Positions 51,787 through 61,779 of a stretch of 64,000 nt of DNA are shown here, in pieces. Numbering within the stretch: position 1 is the stretch's first letter; each line of letters begins with the position of its first letter. The notes beneath the pieces are model-generated. The model worked only from the letters and a program-made list of their open reading frames with translations, did not search any database and was not told the DNA's origin. The position numbers and the translations under genes were made by a program. The stretch is taken from positions 5,071,501 to 5,135,500 of the forward strand of contig NC_135558.1 of assembly GCF_964340395.1 (NCBI RefSeq). The letters run 5' to 3'. Origin of the DNA: Glandiceps talaboti (lineage: Eukaryota; Hemichordata; Enteropneusta; Spengelidae).

Positions 51787-52327
51787 TCTTAAATATAGGA
51801 TTTCTTTCCGGGGTTTTGATTTCACAATCAACATTATTCCTATATACAGCAACTGAAAATAACATGTTTTCTGTTTATATGCCGCACCGGAAAAATAAGG
51901 ACTGAAAATAATGTATCACGTGGACATCTTGTGAGGTCTATGATTCCTATTTTTGCGAAGTACAAGATAGGGGCGGGACCACAAGCAATGTTGAAATAGG
52001 AAAGAACACACATCCATTCACCCCATCCTCTCCCCCCCCCCCACACACACACAATGTATATATCAGATGTAACTCGAACTCTCACTAATTTGAATACGAA
52101 GTACGCCCGTTTAACCCTAGGTCAAAACAAAGCCAATACACTTTTTCGTAACATGTCACCACTATGTGACAATCGTATTGGTAGTAGAATTATCGCTTAA
52201 GAATCACAATATGAAACAGTGGACATAATGGGTATTATACGATACACGAGCCAAATAGAACAAAAATATGGAATATATACTCCGGTGTACATCACGACAA
52301 CACGCGTCTATGTCACGACATTACCGC
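51787..52327. other. No gene; poly-C at about 52031-52041
   Basis: Contains a C10-11 tract followed by (CA)n and otherwise AT-rich sequence. The 81-aa minus-strand frame across it is an artefact of the tract. Confidence 0.5.
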
Positions 52328-52343
52328 GGCCGATAACGACAAA

Positions 52344-52585
52344 CCGGTCTTCTAATTCAAGTGTCGGTCTTCTAGTTCAAAAAACCGGTCTTCTAATTCA
52401 AGTGTCGGTCTTCTAGTTCAAAAAACCTGTCTTCTAATTCAAGTGTCAGTCTTCTAGTTCAAGTGTCGGTCTTCTAATTCAAGTGTCGGTCTTCTAGTTC
52501 AAGTGTCGGTCTTCTAATTCAAGTGTCGGTCTTCTAACTCAAGTGTCGGTCTTCTAGTTCAAGTGTCGGTCTTCTAGTTCAAGTG
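52344..52585. repeat. 20-mer array, left end
   Basis: Units of the type GGTCTTCTAATTCAAGTGTC, alternating AATTCAAG and AGTTCAAG forms. Some units carry AAAAAACC instead of GTGTCG. About 12 units. Not a CRISPR: there are no unique spacers. Confidence 0.9.
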
Positions 52586-52607
52586 TCGCGTCCGTCTTCT
52601 CAGTTTT

Positions 52608-52940
52608 CTATACTATACTATACTATACTATACTATACTATACTATACTATACTATACTATACTATACTATACTATACTTTACTTTACTATACTACTAGT
52701 ATATACCATACGATACTATACTATATACGATACTATACTATATACTATACTAAATACTATACTATACGATACTATACTATATACTATACTATATTATACT
52801 ATACTATACTATACTATACTATACTATACTATACTATACTATACTATACTATACTATACTATGCTATGCTCTACTATATTATATTATATTATACTATACT
52901 ATACTATACTATACTATACTATACTATACTATACTATACT
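52608..52940. repeat. (TACTA)n pentanucleotide array
   Basis: Pentamer TATAC/TACTA with TTTAC, GATAC and ATATAC variants in the middle. Confidence 0.95.
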
Positions 52941-52946
52941 AGACCA

Positions 52947-53710
52947 ATGGGATCTCATGTGAGGATGTCCGGCTTTTGAGACATGTCTTACACTTGCACA
53001 ACGTGTATCATCACATCATGGCATCAGAAACTACTGTAGTTCCTGAAAATTTGATACTAGTCACTTTAGACGTGGTATATATGTACACAAATACGTTGCA
53101 GTCTGACGCAATTCAGTCAGTTGTCAAAGCACCTGACTCGCCAGTTACACAAACAATCGACTGTAGCATTCCAAAACCATCTCCTAAAACTATTATGTGA
53201 TTCTCACGAAAAACACATTTAAATTTAATGGAGAATTCTACACACAAACATGTGTATGTAGCATTGGCTCTTGGGCATCACCCGAAATAGTCGACACAGC
53301 ATTCCATGAACTGGAAAGTCGCATTATTGAAATCTATACGAATAAATTATCTCTCTGGACACGTTTCAGGGATGACGTTTTCATGATATTTTGTGGCACC
53401 CAAGTCGAACTGAATAATTTGAGTGAAAAAATAAACCAAATACATCCAACTTTCAAAATTTCGTTGGAAAGCTCAAATACGGAAGTAACATATCTTTTCA
53501 ATCCAAAAATGTCAACGACACCAATAACACAAAGTATTGGATATCAAAACTCATTCCAATATTTACACAGGCAATCATGCCACCCAGACTCGGGTCCATT
53601 AAGGGTCAAACGAACAGATAGATACGAACATGTTGTAACGAAGAAGAATTTCAAAGAAAGTGAAATTCTTCACCGGGAAACTGGCGAAAAGAGGCTATAA
53701 TGAAACATAA
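52947..53710 (+). pseudogene. Penelope-like element reverse transcriptase fragment, broken
   Basis: The first frame (52976-53200) carries VPENLILVTLDVVYMYTNT, the RT motif A region. The second (53197-53700) carries FNGEFYTQTC, the motif B region ASPEIVDTAFHELESR, the catalytic box LWTRFRDDVFMIF (two Asp in the motif C position), TFKISLESSNTEVTYL and FQYLHRQSCHPDSG, the conserved thumb-side block of Penelope-like RTs. The two pieces are in different frames (break near 53190-53200). Further frame changes occur near 53500 and 53590, and a third frame then shows TGKLAKRGYNET. No GIY-YIG endonuclease is visible. It is inactive, lying inside the foldback element. Confidence 0.85.
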
Positions 53711-53799
53711 ATAAATACTAGTAACTTGGGTCCACTATCATAATCCTGGCATCTCTATTTGATGAACAACACAAGTAAACTCTGGGCAAACAAATACGG

Positions 53800-54531
53800 G
53801 AATAGTATACTATATACTATACTATACTATACTATACTATACTATACTATACTATACTATACTATACTATACTATACTATACTGTACTATAGTGTAGTAT
53901 AGTATATAATATATAGTGTATAGCATAGTATAGTATATAGTGTATAGCATAGTATAGTATATAGTATATATTGTATAATATAGTATATAATATATAATGT
54001 AGTATATAGTATACTATAGTATAGTATAGTATAGTATATAATATAGCATAGTATAGTATAGTAAAGTATGTAGCATAGTATAGTATAGTATAGTATATAG
54101 TATAGTATAGTATTGTATAGTATAGTATAGTATAGTATAGTATAGTATAGTATAGTATAGTATAGTATAGTATAGTATAGCATAGAATAGTATAGTATAG
54201 TATAGTATAAAGTACAGTATATAGTATAGTATGGTATAGTATAGTATATAGTATAGTATAGTATAGTATAGTATATCATATCATAGTATAGTATAGTATA
54301 GTATAGTATAGTATAGTATAGTATAGTATAGTATAGTATAGTATAGTATAGCATAGTATAGTATAGTATAGTATAGTATAGTATATTATAGCATAGTATA
54401 GTATAGTATAATATAGTATAGTATAGTATAGTATATAGCATAGTATAGTATAGTATAGTATAGTATAGTATAGTATAGTATAGTATAGTATAGTATAGTA
54501 TAGTATAGTATAGTATAGTATAGTATAGAAA
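53800..54531. repeat. (TACTA)n switching to inverted (TAGTA)n array
   Basis: Orientation flips at about 53884. The long right part is complementary to the left array at 52608-52940, so the element can fold across the RT relic. The 184-aa LYYTILYY frame on the minus strand is an artefact. Confidence 0.95.
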
Positions 54532-54810
54532 ACTGAGAAGACGGACGCGACACTTAAGTTAGAAGACCGACACTTGAACTAGAAGACCGACACACTTGAA
54601 TTAGAAGACCGGTTTTTTGAACTAGAAGACCGACACTTGAATTAGAAGACCGGTTTGTCGTTATCGGCCACAGTACGACATAGCTCCATATATCTCTGTC
54701 TACATCACTGATTATGCTGAGCACGAAATACGAGTCAAAACGTTCAAAATTACCGTTGCTTTCTCCGATTTCACTTTTATATCACTGGCACTGGTATAAT
54801 TATGTTAGTT

Positions 54811-54938
54811 TCCAGTATTGTTCTTCATTCAGCCGGAAATACTCAAGACTTAAGGGTTGTCACTACTCGTCTATCGACTCGTAATGACAACCCTTACGTC
54901 ACGAAATTCCTTGGCTGAACGAAGAAGAATATTGTGGA
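54811..54938. mobile_element. Palindromic MITE M2 (~128 bp)
   Basis: The arms read CCAGTATTGTTCTTCATTCAGC..AAGGGTTGTCA and, in complement, CCACAATATTCTTCTTCGTTCAGC..AAGGGTTGTCA, with a short centre ACTCGTCTATCGACTCGTAA. The inner 11 bp (AAGGGTTGTCA) are perfect. A half copy occurs at 41840-41925. Non-coding. Confidence 0.65.
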
Positions 54939-55497
54939 ATAACATCTAAATATCATACAAATAAACCTTAAATTATTCGAGATATCACCATTTTGTTCTG
55001 GTACTCTCCTTCACAGATACCATGGATACTGTGACATTGGTTCGTTTACATAAAATTTGTTTGGGTCCATCAGCTTTTTATATGTTCAACGCTAAGTTTA
55101 AGTGCTTTTGAAACTTCAATACAGAGACGTTCTGTTTTTAACAATCGTTCATCTTAAGACACACCAACCGATTTTTTTAATGGGGAATAGTTTTTTATTT
55201 ATCTTATTTATTTATCTATTTATTTTACATAAATCGTCTTAATTATATGTGTGTCAATATGACCGAAGACAAATACATTCACAGACGGAAACACAGAACC
55301 TTTATATTTCAGATCCTACTCTATTATATAGGCATGAAAAACAATGAAAATTTTCAAAGTTGGTAGAAAGGAGTTGAACCATTTTGAAGTGACTATAATT
55401 ACTTTTAGCGTGTTTCATTGCTCACAAACCCGAGTGGTTGCACACTTACGTTATCAAAAAGTTATTAACAGTGAGGCTCATTTCCTATTTGCTACAG
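54939..55497. other. Upstream region of the GPCR gene
   Basis: AT-rich, with a CTATTATATAGG TATA-like stretch at about 55321-55332. TSS and first exon are not determinable. The 69-aa frame 55344-55553 is interrupted by the likely acceptor at 55497 and is not considered coding. Confidence 0.4.
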
Positions 55498-55562
55498 GTG
55501 AATCAAAGCAGCGGTTTCTCACTTCATGCAAAGAATCTGAGGTTTATTGTTAAACAGTCATC
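55481..55562 (+). promoter_or_regulatory. Candidate 5' UTR splice acceptor and leader before the GPCR start
   Basis: TTTCCTATTTGCTACAG ending at 55497 is a good acceptor (pyrimidine tract plus CAG), 65 nt upstream of the ATG. This suggests an upstream non-coding exon. The start context ATCATGG has A at -3 and G at +4, a strong Kozak match. Confidence 0.5.
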
Positions 55563-57845
55563 ATGGCCCTCTTTGATTTGCCGGAAATCCAAAACGACTA
55601 TTACGATGACTATGGCAACTTTGTATATACAAATGTAGATTACTATCAGAATGGATCAATCCAAGAGATTGCATTTCCGGAAGTCGGTCTTGGAGCCAAG
55701 GCGGTTATTGGTATCGTGTACACACTCTCTATGCTTGTTTGTGGTATTGGTAACATATTGCTCTGTTACGTCATCTACCGTTTTCGCCGTATGCGTACCA
55801 TTACGAATCTACTGATTGGCAATCTGGCCCTTTCTGACTTTCTGGTGGCGGTGATCTGTAGTCCCTTTAATTTCTACTACTACATAAACCAAACCTGGCC
55901 ATTTGGAAAAGCTGTATGTGTGATTGTCAGTTTGGTCAAAGTGACCTCCCTGTATGTTTCCACCAACTCTCTACTGGCTATTGCAATTGACAGGTACGTC
56001 TTTCAGTTTACATATTGTAGTTGTGTACTATTAAACATGTTATCCGTCAATAGATAATTCATTTACGATTGATAGCGTTCTGAATAGCATTTATACATTC
56101 CCTTTCAGTGTTCTCTTTTCATTTCAATGCTTTATATACTTAAAGCAAATAGGGAGAATTCTTTGCAAATTCATTTTTAGGCCTTCATTGATGGAAAAAC
56201 TGAGAATGAAATCCTATATATTTAAACTAAATTTACCTTCAATTTTTATCCAAATGATATAACGAAGCCCTGTGATTAGAAATGAGGCAAACAATAAACA
56301 CCAGTATCGTGATGTACATGTATACTCATTCAAACCATCGAATTTGTATTAATGAACTATACTTCTTAATGATAACACATCGTTTTCACACAGACTTGGG
56401 ATCGTCGTAGACCGTGTCACTTGGTATGAACAAGTGGCCCATAGTGAACTGTTCGTGTAGTGTAGCACGTACGTGGGTTCTGTCGATTATTTACTTTGAC
56501 TATGAAAAGAATATGTGCCAGAGAGTGTTGTCGTCTGGCCTTATTCGAGCAGTAGCAGACGTCCTATTACAAAAAAGGGCTGTTATGTAGCAACTATTTG
56601 CCGAGGCGGATAGCTAAAGGAACTAATTATAACAATAACACATAACATTTCAATAACACATTTAAAGTGCCTTCCACAATGAATGTCTTCATCTCAACGT
56701 CGACAACGATGTACAATCATTACCCCTGGAATAGACACATATTAGTGCATGGCCCTGTAAGTTACATCAACTCCCTTATCCTATTTAACGTCCAAATCTA
56801 TTGTTGCCCCTGTAACTGCATAGAGGTAAAGCATTCATGTGGAAACTGATACCCTACCAGGTCCCTAATTATACAAAACAAGACTTTAACCTGCAACTTG
56901 CAGATCCCAAGTCGGCGATTCCTGATGATGGTCAAATGGTTACTATATAACAGCCCTCGGAGTAATAGACGTCTGCTATTGTCCTCATAGCCACATATCT
57001 GATGGGATTAGTATAAATATAACAAGCCTTCATTTGAATAGTAGGACCTGATGACTCTTCTATTTGTTTCCTACAGATATTATATAATTATGAATCCACT
57101 ACGTCCCCGAATGGCGATACGCAAAGCATTGGTAATCATACTGGCGGTATGGGTTGTAGCGATAACGGTGGCCCTACCATCGGCAATACATTCAGATACG
57201 TGGCTTTCATATGGGAGTTCTGTGCAGTGTAGTGAAATCCTCTGGAAGAATCCAAAAGCTCTGCAGATCAACACCATATTCCTTCTTTCGGCTGAGTTTA
57301 TCGCACCTCTAATTATCATATCGTTGACATATGCAATGATTGCTCGCAAACTCTGGTTTCGAAAAATACCCGGAAGTGAGGGCCAGCTGACCCCGACCCA
57401 AGAGGTTGCACTTGAACAGTCGAAAAAGAAAAGTATACGTATGCTAATTATCGTAGTGGTGTTGTTTGCTCTATGTTGGATCCCTTATTACACTTACAGT
57501 GTTCTTCGAGATTTCTTCTGGGTGGAAAAATTCATCACAAGTGATAACATCAAAAAACATTTCACATTTTTTTATATTGTGGAAGCCATCGCCATGAGTA
57601 ACAGTATGTTTAATACTCTCATCTACATCCTCTTCAATGCCAACTACAGAAAGTATGTTTATCAAATCCCTCTGATCTGCCGTAAAGGCAACACTCGTAA
57701 TAGTCCGAGATACTGGTCGCAAGCTTCAAACAGATTTCGTTCACCTCTTAGCAAAGCTACCCGTCAGACATCATTACAACCTGTTCATACCCACGTTTCC
57801 CGTCAACCATGCAGTACGTGGTATATAAATGCTTCGAACAAATAA
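55563..57845 (+). CDS. Prokineticin receptor-like class A GPCR, two coding exons (399 aa)
   Basis: Coding is join(55563..55993, 57077..57845). Donor CAG|GTACGT and acceptor TTTCCTACAG|A give a phase-2 intron splitting the Arg codon of the DRY motif (D143-R144-Y145). Seven TM segments are visible. Landmarks: GN in TM1 (N64), LALSD in TM2 (D92), C119 with ECL2 C195 for the conserved disulfide, W169 in TM4, P221/Y229 in TM5, CWIP in TM6 (277-280), and MSNSMFNTLIY in TM7, where the usual NPxxY is NTLIY. The stretches TSLYVSTNSLLAIAIDRY, NPLRPRM, KLWF-K-PG, LRDFF and FFYIVEAIAMSNSM match vertebrate prokineticin receptors closely, including loss of the TM7 Pro. The N-terminus is short, acidic and Tyr-rich with sequon N30GS; a second sequon, N109QT, lies in ECL1. 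C345 could be palmitoylated. The gene looks intact. Expected role: Gq-type signalling from a peptide ligand at the plasma membrane (family knowledge). Ligand in this animal unknown. Confidence 0.9.
55994..57076 (+). other. GPCR intron with inverted SINE-core fragments
   Basis: 1083-bp intron. It contains a plus-strand block at 56551-56594 (GCAGACGTCCTATTAC, GGGCTGTTATGTAG) and its inverted relative at 56937-56982 (minus: GCAGACGTCTATTACTCCG, AGGGCTGTTATATAG). The two could pair in the pre-mRNA. A 60-aa frame at 56667-56849 is not considered coding. Confidence 0.75.
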
Positions 57846-57866
57846 TACGCGCGCGGACAGACAGAG

Positions 57867-57908
57867 GTACATACATACATACATACATACATACATACAT
57901 ACATACAT

Positions 57909-57940
<32 letters not shown>

Positions 57941-58046
57941 TCACTCACACACACATACATACATACATACATACATACATACATACATACATACATACAT
58001 ACATACATACATACATACATACATACATACATACATACATACATAC
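57867..58046. repeat. (TACA)n array starting 22 bp after the GPCR stop codon
   Basis: Two (TACA)n runs separated by a (CA)/(CTCA) section. It begins within the immediate 3' UTR and is therefore probably transcribed with the receptor. The long TYIHTYIH frames on both strands are artefacts. Confidence 0.95.
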
Positions 58047-58251
58047 AAACAAGCGCCTATCAAAAATATGGAAAACTTTATCATTGTTTAAATAAGTCTG
58101 TAGGGATTTATACTAAATTTCTTTAGTAGGCTACATTTAATATCAATAAGTTCGAATACACACTATGCGATGTTATAGATGTGTAGAGTTTTAAAGATGG
58201 TATTTTCCATAATATTGATATAAGCAAACATAACGTACTATTATACTAAGG

Positions 58252-58331
58252 CGAGTTCATAATAGCAATGCATATTATAATATTACTTACCCGAGTTCAT
58301 AATAGCAATGTACATTATAATATTACTTACA
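58252..58331. repeat. 40-bp tandem duplication
   Basis: CGAGTTCATAATAGCAATG followed by ATTATAATATTACTTAC, twice, at 58252-58291 and 58292-58331, with two differences (GCAT versus GTAC). Confidence 0.92.
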
Positions 58332-58351
58332 CGGCAATGCTATACAGTTTA

Positions 58352-58746
58352 GGCCCGATAAAAAATTGTGTGGTTCCGATTAAGTTCAATTTTAGAATAT
58401 TAGATAGGGTAGGTAGATATTGTATTATTTTATCGTATTGTTTTTCATGTTTGCGTGTCTAATTCAGGTAGTTGTTTTTTCCGTTGTTTTCCAAATGGTC
58501 CCTGTGTTACTGGTTGCTTCACATCAGATGTACAGCCATTGCAGATTGGAAGAACAATTTTATAGCGTCTTTTTAAGTTGATGTCAGTTTCCGCATCCAC
58601 TGTTTCTGGCGAGACTTCAGAATTTTCGCGATTTCATTATTTATGTTCGAATATGTAAAAAAAAAAAAAAAAAAAAGTTTAGGATCGGCAGTGAAAAACT
58701 ATGTGGGGTCGGGTAACCGGAACCAAACGATTTTTTTTATTAGGCC
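58352..58746 (-). mobile_element. MITE family M1, copy C (395 bp, reverse orientation)
   Basis: The longest M1 copy. Ends GGCCCGATAAAAAATTGTGTGG and (complement) GGCCTAATAAAAAAAATCG are flanked by TTA (58349-58351) and TTA (58747-58749). The minus strand shows GGTTCCGGTTACCCGACCCC, ACTGCCGATCCTAAAC, then a T-rich tract (poly-A on plus, about 58656-58677), GTGGATGCGGAAACTGACAT and AATCTGCAATGGCTGTACAT. It lies ~0.5 kb downstream of the GPCR stop. Confidence 0.8.
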
Positions 58747-58749
58747 TTA

Positions 58750-59650
58750 GTACTGATTGTTTTTTATTAACATCATCCTATCATTAGAATCTATCAAACA
58801 TCAATGCATGCCTGGACATTTTCAAAGTGGTACACTTCGTTTAGCTTAATCTTTGACAGCTACTATGATTGTTTATAGGAAATATCACGTAATGTAAGTT
58901 TATAGGTTACGCTTGTAAGCTGTGTGTCTTCAGGCCCTGAAAGAAAACATATAACTGTTTTTCGTCCTTGTCTATATCCCAAGTATATGTTGGTGGTCGT
59001 AGCAGTGACATTAAAAATAAACAGCTTACAAGGACAACAGTAGTAAATATAATGATTCGCAGTTCTTAATGTAAGCCATTTCTCTGGCATTAATACGATA
59101 TCTTTCGTTCGCGGTTATAAGTCATATTTATCAACATAATTGAACAACGGAAACACTATCTGCCTTACTAATGACGTGCATACATCATGGTAACGAACAA
59201 CCTAACACCATAAAATTTGAACTCTCTTAGCAATACGGTATTAGAGATTAGGAAATAAAGGTATGCTTTTGTTTAATGACTTTAAGGTTAATCTTTTTGA
59301 CGTACAATATATACTGACGTATACTTAGATATTTCCCAATACTACCTAAGGGGCGTGTAGCGACTGGTAGTGAGAAAACCCTTTGATCATGAGTATTTCC
59401 CTGCTGAATTAAACATATATTGCGGAATAATATAATTATATCGTTCCAAGCACAATATATGAAAAATAGGGGGAAAGATGATTTGGAAAGTTTTGATTCA
59501 TATTTCGAGCACGGCAGAACCAGTGATGTAGACAAGGCGTGTGCTGATGTAGAATTACCAGGGTATACATTTTTTTTCAAAGACAATATAACTATGCTTG
59601 TGCATGGTATAATTGACGTTATCTGATATGTTTCTGTTATAGACCTGTTG
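58750..59650. other. No secure gene
   Basis: A minus-strand frame (58863-59090) has an acceptor-like TTTTCTTTCAG inside it. A plus frame 59420-59626 contains ADVELPGYTFFFKDN, reminiscent of the LINE endonuclease consensus after the catalytic TETW box, but too short and isolated to call. The 146-aa minus frame 59248-59688 starts inside the neighbouring MITE. Confidence 0.4.
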
Positions 59651-59959
59651 CCGGTTCCAAGATGCATTGCGCGTCTCTCCCCATACAACGCTATGTATTG
59701 CGTACGCGCCGAGGATTTTGCATGCGCTACTTAGGGTGGTGGTTGTCACCTGATCGTACCCTGTGTTCACCTGTAAAATCTCTCTCTATCATTGATGGCG
59801 TTTAGTCTTTGTTATATAAAATCACTTATAATGAAAGAGGTCAACATGTCTGTCCATCATTTCCTGATAAAAAAGTTATTTCAAACGTAATAAAGACAAA
59901 ACAAGACTAACTGTAACAACATAAAAGCCGGCCTCTCGCGCAATGCATCTTGGAACCGG
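59651..59959. mobile_element. MITE M3 with perfect 23-bp terminal inverted repeats (309 bp)
   Basis: 59651-59673 (CCGGTTCCAAGATGCATTGC plus GCG) and 59937-59959 are exact reverse complements. The 263-bp interior has no coding potential. No clear target-site duplication was found in the flanks (…CTGTTG / AAAATC…), so the true ends may lie slightly outside. Confidence 0.75.
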
Positions 59960-60756
59960 AAAATCGATAATTAAATATGGTATTCATTTCATGTTGTTCA
60001 CGTATAATCAGTCATATAAAAGTCAAAACACTCTCAAATGATGTATAAATTGTTGACATTTAAAATGTTTTATAAATGTATACACTAGTACTTTTCTGAA
60101 TATCAAGTATTAACGTTATCTCGCACTACATGTAACTCTCTCTTATCACTATCATCCATATGAAATGGTTATTCTGATTCCAAACTTAAATAATTATTAT
60201 ATTACAATCGGTAAAAAATCTTGATCCTCAGGTACTACGATAAGAGTGTGGTACCCTTATATGTATAAGGGCTTTACTTCAATCCCGCAATGATTTTTCC
60301 AGGAAACATAGAGAAGACATGCCATCCATATATTTTGTAGGTAATGGCCCGTGTATTTTATTCCTGCTTTTGTGTTGATCAAACGATATGGTATTCAGCA
60401 TATGGAAGACGTCATTACATTACAATAAATGTCTTTGTTTGTGACGTTTCTAGCGATCCTCTGCGCGTCTAATCGAGTAGAAGAACTACTTTGGTTACAA
60501 ACGATAAAGGTTTTACAGAGCTATTTCGAAATTTGTGATCACGACAATCGTATGTAACTGAGCACAGCGTTTTGTCGACAGCGTCTTACTGGGCAATTTC
60601 AAAAGAGTAAAAGGAAAGAATGGCAATACACTACGCAGCAATCTTTCAAACAGCGTAATACCTACGAATTGACTAGTTATGTTTAGCCTTTTTGAATGGA
60701 AAAGATAAATACCTCATACCATTGAAAATAGGAAAATAACCTACAGATTTATGTCT
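59960..60756. other. No gene seen
   Basis: AT-rich non-coding sequence. Part of it (59975-60065) is similar to 61215-61300 (ATGTTGTTCACGT, AATCA.TCA, CACT.TCAAATG.TGTATAAA, TTGTTGACAT), so a second-order dispersed repeat is present. Confidence 0.5.
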
Positions 60757-60860
60757 ATATGAATGAATGAATATTTTATTTCGCATTCAGAGGCCATTGG
60801 CCCCAAATACATATACGAACAAATAAAGCAAGACAAAAAGTATAATGATTGCATATGTAC
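60757..60860 (-). mobile_element. LINE 3' tail, minus strand
   Basis: On the minus strand: GGGGCCAATGGCCTCTGAAT, then GCGAAATAAAATATTCATTC and an (ATTC)n tail. The GGCC-three bases-GGCC motif and AATAAA match the 3' UTR ends of the copies at 11.1 kb and 25.3 kb. No coding remnant recognised upstream, so it is a very short 5'-truncated insertion. Confidence 0.55.
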
Positions 60861-61779
60861 AATTGAAAAACGTGTAAAGAATAAACATAATTTATGAAAT
60901 GGAAAGTTTTCTCTCAATCTAAATGCCGTATAAAATGTACAATTTGTCTTATATGTATATATGGGGCATATGTAATGTCTTCTGTCGACATAATTATCAA
61001 TAATTATTATTAGTTAATAAGGTCAATACATAGGGCTGGAATCACACCAAAGATTGAGGTTACCTTGGAATTAGTACATAGATATTCTTGTTCAGACGAT
61101 GCTACCTCATACGTTCGACTTAAATATTATCTTGGCACTGTACTCTAATTATGGCACTGTACTCTAACTGAACTTTGATGTCATTTCGTATGTTTCTTTT
61201 ATTAAATGTTGTATTCATTATATGCATGTTGTTCACGTGCAATCAATCACTTACAATTCAAAACACTTTCAAATGGTGTATAAATTGTTGACATCTGTAA
61301 ATGAATAGCGTTGTTTCTGAATATCATACATTATAATAATAATAATAATAATTAAAATAAATGTAATATGCCTATCTCTATTATACTTTTATTATTGCAA
61401 AATATAAACCATATCATTTAATTTTATTTTACAAAATATGACATATGAGAACTAGTCAACTATAGAAGTGTGTCACTCTAATATGCACAAGGCCTTATTT
61501 CATTGCCGTTGTCTAGACTAATGCTATCTTTTGACTCGCATGTAGTTCTCTAAACTCTCTCCACTTGTTACTTGAGTAACACTGACTTCACTTGTGTTTG
61601 CATCAAATCAAAATAATTTGCACGTCTTCACTGTAACGTGTTGTAAGATCAAAACATTAATGTATTGAAATTGTAAAGGCCATGACGAAATTACACATTT
61701 CTGATTGAGAGTACTAACACCGGCACCCTATCCTCTTTGGTTTGATTTTTATCATTTATTAAATATAGTGAATGGCATG
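60861..61779. other. No gene; short (AAT)n at about 61332-61352
   Basis: AT-rich non-coding sequence. It contains the 61215-61300 repeat related to 59975-60065. Confidence 0.5.

Larger units (their letters stand above)
52328..54669. mobile_element. Foldback-type composite element with tandem-repeat inverted ends
   Basis: The outer ends are perfect inverted repeats: GGCCGATAACGACAAACCGG at 52328-52347 and its complement ending at 54669. Inward come arrays of a 20-mer (about 12 units left, about 6 right, opposite orientation), then GCGTCCGTCTTCTCAGTTTT and its complement, then (TACTA)n on the left and the complementary (TAGTA)n on the right. The centre (52947-53790) is a decayed Penelope-like RT fragment. 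Long inverted ends built of tandem repeats are characteristic of foldback elements such as Drosophila FB and sea urchin TU. No transposase is visible, so it would be non-autonomous. Confidence 0.7.

Noticed and set aside
52344-52585. CRISPR-like regular 20-mer array
   Set aside because: Units are contiguous with no unique spacers, the host is eukaryotic, and the array is mirrored at the other end of a foldback element.
53887-54441. 184-aa minus-strand open frame (LYYTILYY repeats)
   Set aside because: Pure translation of a pentanucleotide array, not a protein-coding gene.
57757-58126. Overlapping 88-105-aa frames (TYIHTYIH, MYVCMYVC)
   Set aside because: Products of the (TACA)n microsatellite on both strands.
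59420-59626. Possible LINE endonuclease fragment (ADVELPGYTFFFKDN)
   Set aside because: Resembles the consensus only over ~15 residues, with no catalytic TETW box and no adjacent LINE sequence.
59248-59688. 146-aa minus-strand frame
   Set aside because: Begins inside MITE M3 and shows no domain. The opposite strand has an equally plausible short frame, so chance is more likely.
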